The notes beneath the pieces are model-generated. The model searched no databases. It was not told the origin of the DNA and worked only from the letters and a program-made list of their open reading frames with translations. Shown in pieces: positions 29,117-32,443 of a stretch of 32,443 nt of DNA. Position 1 is the first letter of the stretch. The number at the start of each line of letters is the position of its first letter. Source of the stretch: Legionellales bacterium (GTDB lineage: Bacteria > Pseudomonadota > Gammaproteobacteria > UBA1113); contig JABEVJ010000324.1 of the NCBI GenBank assembly GCA_013043985.1, positions 1 through 32,443 on the forward strand, given 5' to 3'. Made by a program: the position numbers and the translations under genes.

Positions 29117-29317
29117 ATGGAACGGAACATTCGCCTTAATTGGCCAGACCTTGTTAAAGAAGCGGTAAATCGACGGAAAGAACAACATCTGACACAAGAG
29201 CAGCTTGCTGTTTTAGCCAATGTCAGCAAACCAACATTAAACAATTTTGAGCGGGGAAAAACGACGATTACGCTGGATAGTGCGTTAAAAATTCTGCGGA
29301 CTTTGGGCTTGGAGTAA
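29117..29317 (+). CDS. Small XRE-family transcriptional regulator
   Basis: 66-aa protein that is almost wholly one helix-turn-helix domain: VKEAVNRRKEQHLTQEQLAV, then LANVSKPTLNNFERGKTTIT and a final helix LDSALKILRTLGLE. Small single-domain XRE proteins of this kind are often antitoxins (HipB type) or regulators, but no toxin or kinase gene is next to it. The region just upstream looks eroded, so the gene may have lost its N-terminal part. It converges with rmuC. Confidence 0.7.
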   Translation: MERNIRLNWPDLVKEAVNRRKEQHLTQEQLAVLANVSKPTLNNFERGKTTITLDSALKILRTLGLE

Positions 29318-29365
29318 AATATACTCGTTATAAAATCCGAAAACCCATGTGCGTCGAGTATATTT
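29317..29365. terminator. Hairpin between convergent XRE gene and rmuC
   Basis: AAATATACTCG (29317-29327) and CGAGTATATTT (29355-29365) form a perfect 11-bp stem with a 27-base loop. The stem covers the rmuC stop codon, and on the plus strand ATATTTTTTCC follows. It could end transcription from both sides. CATGTGCGTCGAGTATA recalls the hairpin at 2250-2272. Confidence 0.45.
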
Positions 29366-30653
29366 ATATTTTTTCCTCTTCAGCCACTAATTCCACCTGT
29401 TCGATTTTATTAAATCGACTACTTATTTTGGTGGCAGAGGTTCTTACTTCAGCAACATCATTATTGGCTTGTTCAATATGTTTAGCTAGCGCATCCATTC
29501 TTTTTTCAAAGCGGCCAAAATCAACTGCCAGCGCTTGTAAATGATTTTGAATAATATGTACCTGTTTACGAGTCGCCGCATCTTTCAATACCGCACGAGC
29601 CGTGGTCAAAATAGCCATGATAGTTGTGGGTGAAGCCAACCAAACGCGGGCTTTTTGAGCAAAGCTGATTAAATCAGGATAATGCCCATGAATTTCAGCA
29701 AAAATGGCTTCGGCAGGAATAAACATCACCGCACCATCCGCTGTTTCTCCTTCAATAATGTATTTGTCGGCAATGTCTTGAATATGCTTGCGGATATCGA
29801 TACGAAACCGTTGTTCAGCAGCTTTTCTATCCGCTTCGGATAATCCAGGCTGAAGCATCGTTTGAAAGTTTTCAAGCGGAAATTTGGCATCAATGGCAAT
29901 ATTTCCCGTAGGTGCTGGCAAAAACAACATGCAATCTACTCGCTTGCCATTGGAAAGCGTGTGTTGTAGTGCAAAATGATTTTCTGGTAAGGTATTATGC
30001 AAAAGTGCACTAAGCTGAACTTCACCAAAGGCACCCCGCGCACGCTTGTCGGTCAGTAATTCCTGTAAATTAATGACGCTTGATGAGAGTTCGGTAATTT
30101 TTTTCTGAGCCGCGTCGATTACAGCCAATCTTTCGACAATCCGGGTAAAGGTTTCTGTGGTTTTTTCGAAACCATCACTTAAACGTTTTTCAACCTGCTG
30201 ACTGATACTTTGAAGTTGTTTTTGAATATCCTGTGTAATACCATGCATACGTTCATTCAAACTGCGGGTATGATGACTGACATTTTCAATCAATTGCTGT
30301 TGCAGTGAGGAAGCCGTTTTTTGTAATCCTTCCTGCATGACAGACAGGCTTTTTAATTGTTGTTGGCTGATTTGCTCGCGGGAATGAGTATTTTCACCAA
30401 TAATGATTTCTTTAAATTGCTGAAATGAACTTTCTATGGCAAATTGCCTGGTGAGTTGCTGCTTTTCCTGTTCGGTATGTTGTTGCTGCAATTGTTGCTG
30501 TAAGCTTTGTATTTGCTGCTGATATTGAGTGAGCAAGATTTCCTGTGGACGCAGACGATGAATAAGCGCAGAAAACTTGTACACAATTAACAGCGCTAAT
30601 GCGATAATGGCAACCAGAGTGGCGATCGAATAAGTGAGTTGGGAAAGGATCAT
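29364..30653 (-). CDS. rmuC: DNA recombination protein RmuC
   Basis: 429-aa membrane-anchored protein of the RmuC family, thought to limit inversions between short repeats. After an N-terminal membrane helix (ATLVAIIALALLIVYKFSAL) comes a long Gln-rich coiled coil to about residue 195, then the nuclease-like RmuC domain: RGAFGEVQLSALL, GKRVDCMLFLP, NIAIDAKFPLENF and MFIPAEAIFAEI. The K of IDAKFP is typical of PD-(D/E)XK folds. I chose the ATG at 30653, which has AGGA 7 bases ahead; a TTG at 30668 is the alternative. It is divergent from the UDG gene with 58 bases between. In a genome full of inverted repeats its role is of interest. Confidence 0.92.
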   Translation of the reverse strand: MILSQLTYSIATLVAIIALALLIVYKFSALIHRLRPQEILLTQYQQQIQSLQQQLQQQHTEQEKQQLTRQFAIESSFQQFKEIIIGENTHSREQISQQQLKSLSVMQEGLQKTASSLQQQLIENVSHHTRSLNERMHGITQDIQKQLQSISQQVEKRLSDGFEKTTETFTRIVERLAVIDAAQKKITELSSSVINLQELLTDKRARGAFGEVQLSALLHNTLPENHFALQHTLSNGKRVDCMLFLPAPTGNIAIDAKFPLENFQTMLQPGLSEADRKAAEQRFRIDIRKHIQDIADKYIIEGETADGAVMFIPAEAIFAEIHGHYPDLISFAQKARVWLASPTTIMAILTTARAVLKDAATRKQVHIIQNHLQALAVDFGRFEKRMDALAKHIEQANNDVAEVRTSATKISSRFNKIEQVELVAEEEKI

Positions 30654-30711
30654 CTTTTTTTCCTGCAAAAATCATTCCGGGAGTATAACGCAAAATGAGT
30701 ATTAATGAACC

Positions 30712-31374
30712 ATGTTAACACAAGAGCAGCGATATATATTGCAGGAAATGGGTATTCCCATTTGGGAAGAGCGTAAATCAGTTGAAAAAAATGAGACAGA
30801 TTTACCAGGGGTAAGCAGTGACGATTGGGATAGTTTAAAAAAAGAAGCTATGTCCTGTGTCAAATGTCCCTTGTCGCAAACACGTCAGCATGTCGTGTTT
30901 GGTGTGGGTAACCCTCAAGCCGAGTTATTGATTATTGGAGAAGCACCAGGAGCAAATGAAGATCGTGTAGGTGAACCGTTTGTCGGGAGAGCAGGGCAAT
31001 TACTCGATGCTATGTTGGCATCGATTGATCTTAAACGGCAAGATATTTATATCGCCAATATTTTAAAATGCCGCCCACCGAATAACCGTGATCCCACTCC
31101 AGCGGAAGTCGCTGCCTGTACACCCTATCTTGAGCGACAAATTGCCCATATTAAACCAAAACTGATTTTAGCATTGGGTCGGATAGCTGCGCATTATCTG
31201 TTGGGGGTCGACACACCGCTTGGCAAATTGAGAGGGCAGGTTTTGCAATATGGTGAATCCAAAACTGATTTGATTGTGACATATCATCCAGCTTATTTGC
31301 TGCGAACGCCTAAGGAGAAGGGGAAAGCTTATCGGGATATGTTGACGGTTAAGCGGAAGTTGAGTGAGGTATAA
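30712..31374 (+). CDS. Family-4 uracil-DNA glycosylase (iron-sulfur type)
   Basis: 220-aa DNA repair enzyme removing uracil from DNA. Four cysteines placed for a 4Fe-4S cluster: C49 and C52 (CVKCPL), C120 (LKCRPP) and C136 (ACTPYL). The active-site motif is GEAPGANEDRVGEPFVGRAG (from residue 76), and the second motif is YHPAYLLR near the C-terminus. The N-terminal about 40 residues are a variable extension. The ATG at 30712 is the only good start, though its ribosome site is weak. Confidence 0.93.
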   Translation: MLTQEQRYILQEMGIPIWEERKSVEKNETDLPGVSSDDWDSLKKEAMSCVKCPLSQTRQHVVFGVGNPQAELLIIGEAPGANEDRVGEPFVGRAGQLLDAMLASIDLKRQDIYIANILKCRPPNNRDPTPAEVAACTPYLERQIAHIKPKLILALGRIAAHYLLGVDTPLGKLRGQVLQYGESKTDLIVTYHPAYLLRTPKEKGKAYRDMLTVKRKLSEV

Positions 31375-31432
31375 TTTTATTAAACCAACAACAAAGGAGT
31401 TGAATATTGGCTAAAAATTTTATCGTGCGTAA

Positions 31433-31579
31433 TCAAGGTGAGCTCTTCACAAATTGATTTTCACTCTCGAAAGCATCAAGAATTTCTTTTGGTAATGTAT
31501 CAAAATCGTCAGCAATTTTAATCCGACCTTTCCAGTAGCCTGGGCGTCTTGGTTCTGCAACTTCAAGAAATGGAGATCG
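31433..31579 (-). pseudogene. Remnant of an antitoxin gene
   Basis: A minus-strand open frame without a start codon reads PRRPGYWKGRIKIADDFDTL followed by PKEILDAFES. This resembles the C-terminal end of antitoxins of the Phd/YefM or VapB-like type that end in KGKI-x-I-ADDFD-x-LPDDILDAFEG. The frame is closed upstream by TGA at 31580-31582. No toxin gene follows. The remaining bases 31375-31432 hold a possible 16-codon frame (TTG at 31409 after AAGGAG) that I cannot identify. Confidence 0.45.
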
Positions 31580-31597
31580 TCAATTTATGTTTGTACC

Positions 31598-32260
31598 TTA
31601 ATCCCTAAAAGTAAAACGGGTTTGTATTACTGTGCCAATGATCTTGCTCGTACCATCAAACTTATCAATGCTGCCATTTTGGTTAATTGGCATTAATAAT
31701 TTATTGGGTCCATCGATAGTCAGTTCACGTAACGCAGCTTCAGTAGCATTAGCAAATTTTACTATGACAAGATCACCATCTATAGGTTTGATTTCAGGAT
31801 TGACAATGAGAATAGTTCCCCGAGGAAATCGAGGTTCCATGGAGGGTTTGCTAGGCAAACCGTAGATAGCTGTATTATTTACTTGATCAATGACAATCCA
31901 CTGCTCCCAGTTGTTGACAGTAAGATGAGCAATGGGGTTTGGTGATTTAATACAGTCTTCCCATGATATCACAGGGAGCGAGTGTCCTTGAGGTATTGGT
32001 TTATGGCGTTCAAGTATGTTGTTTGAATAGAGATCACCTAAGTCGACATCGAAATAATCAGCCAAGGTTTTCAAAGTAGAAATTCGCGGGTCAGTGGTTT
32101 TACCAGAAAAAATTTTATGTATGGTAGAAGTAGGAATATTGGTTTGTCGTGATAATTCAGCTTCGTTTATACCAGCTCGATGAAGCAGTTGTTGCAGATT
32201 ATTGAAAAGATGATCTTCTTCATTAATTTGTTCTGGAAGAAGCTTTTTTATGATATTCAT
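31598..32260 (-). CDS. S24/LexA-like repressor with XRE domain
   Basis: 220-aa regulator. The N-terminal half is an XRE helix-turn-helix (about residues 18-80: LHRAGINEAELSRQTNIPTS then IHKIFSGKTTDPRISTLKTL). The C-terminal half is an S24 peptidase-like domain with the serine-lysine pair S140 (PSMEPRFPRGT) and K168 (GDLVIVKFANATEA). Such proteins are phage-type or SOS-type repressors that cleave themselves on RecA activation. I see no clear Ala-Gly or Cys-Gly cleavage site between the halves, so it may not be cleavable. It lies at the window edge beside an antitoxin remnant, possibly the border of a mobile region. Confidence 0.85.
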   Translation of the reverse strand: MNIIKKLLPEQINEEDHLFNNLQQLLHRAGINEAELSRQTNIPTSTIHKIFSGKTTDPRISTLKTLADYFDVDLGDLYSNNILERHKPIPQGHSLPVISWEDCIKSPNPIAHLTVNNWEQWIVIDQVNNTAIYGLPSKPSMEPRFPRGTILIVNPEIKPIDGDLVIVKFANATEAALRELTIDGPNKLLMPINQNGSIDKFDGTSKIIGTVIQTRFTFRD

Positions 32261-32295
32261 ACATTTTGTTTTCAGCAGTTATTAGAACCAAAAGA

Positions 32296-32328
32296 TTATG
32301 GCATACCAGGAAAGTTATTACAAGGCAT
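32296..32328 (-). CDS. Possible 10-aa leader peptide upstream of the S24 repressor
   Basis: ATG at 32328 preceded by a strong AAAGGAGAT and an ideal spacing; the frame is MPCNNFPGMP and ends at 32296. The stop is 35 bases before the repressor start, whose own ribosome site is weak. It could be a leader peptide, the eroded start of an older gene, or chance. The bases from 32329 to 32443 are AT-rich promoter-like sequence. Confidence 0.3.
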   Translation of the reverse strand: MPCNNFPGMP

Positions 32329-32443
32329 TTATGATCTCCTTTAATGTATTAATTTCTACAATAGAAAAACAATGCTTAATTTGATAATCAATGGTTCGAA
32401 TTTGAAAAATAACTATAACCTATTGTTTTATATTATATAATTC

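Noticed and set aside
28976-29197. 73-codon minus-strand frame opposite the XRE gene
   Set aside because: Shadow of the XRE coding region with no ribosome site; the XRE domain on the plus strand explains the open frame.

Overview
The window reads as a gammaproteobacterial chromosome that is AT-rich and littered with small palindromic repeats. Three things point to Legionellales (Coxiella/Aquicella-type relatives): the gene order atpIBEFHAGDC-glmU, a complete pilMNOPQ-aroK block, and the mix of orphan prpD, ahcY, rsmE and a family-4 uracil-DNA glycosylase gene. That placement is inference from gene content; there is no rRNA or marker gene to fix it. I found no tRNA, rRNA, CRISPR array or transposase gene.

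Layout. 1-2.3 kb: an OPT-family oligopeptide transporter behind a palindromic leader. 2.4-10.9 kb: the whole F1Fo ATP synthase operon with glmU tightly attached. It has a good sigma70-type promoter, a second promoter-like site just before atpE, and a 133-bp palindromic repeat between atpD and atpC. 10.9-13.6 kb: an accessory pocket. It holds remnants of a ribbon-helix-helix/MazF toxin-antitoxin pair, a three-gene coupled cassette (a TIGR04255-like protein, a small protein with an internal G9 tract, and an unknown 200-aa protein), a second toxin-start remnant, and an intact mazEF pair. 13.7-19.4 kb, minus strand: pilM-N-O-P-Q-aroK, the type IV pilus alignment complex and secretin followed by shikimate kinase. 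A 144-bp palindromic repeat lies between pilQ and aroK, and a fragment of it forms the start of pilP. 19.6-22.2 kb: divergent penicillin-binding protein 1A. 22.2-26.9 kb: ahcY, rsmE, a low-complexity lipoprotein and prpD, with a perfect 46-bp inverted repeat between ahcY and rsmE. 27.1-28.9 kb: an unusual 589-aa protein made of an aldo/keto reductase-like N-terminal half and a C-terminal half that includes a ubiquitin-like stretch. 29.1-31.4 kb: a small XRE regulator, rmuC, and family-4 UDG. 31.4-32.4 kb: an antitoxin remnant and an S24/LexA-like repressor whose upstream region carries a possible short leader peptide.

Most genes are housekeeping: energy conservation, UDP-GlcNAc and peptidoglycan synthesis, type IV pili, methyl cycle, rRNA methylation, DNA repair. 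The places most worth a closer look are the 10.9-13.6 kb pocket, the reductase/ubiquitin-like fusion, and the way palindromic repeats have become part of operons and even of a coding start.
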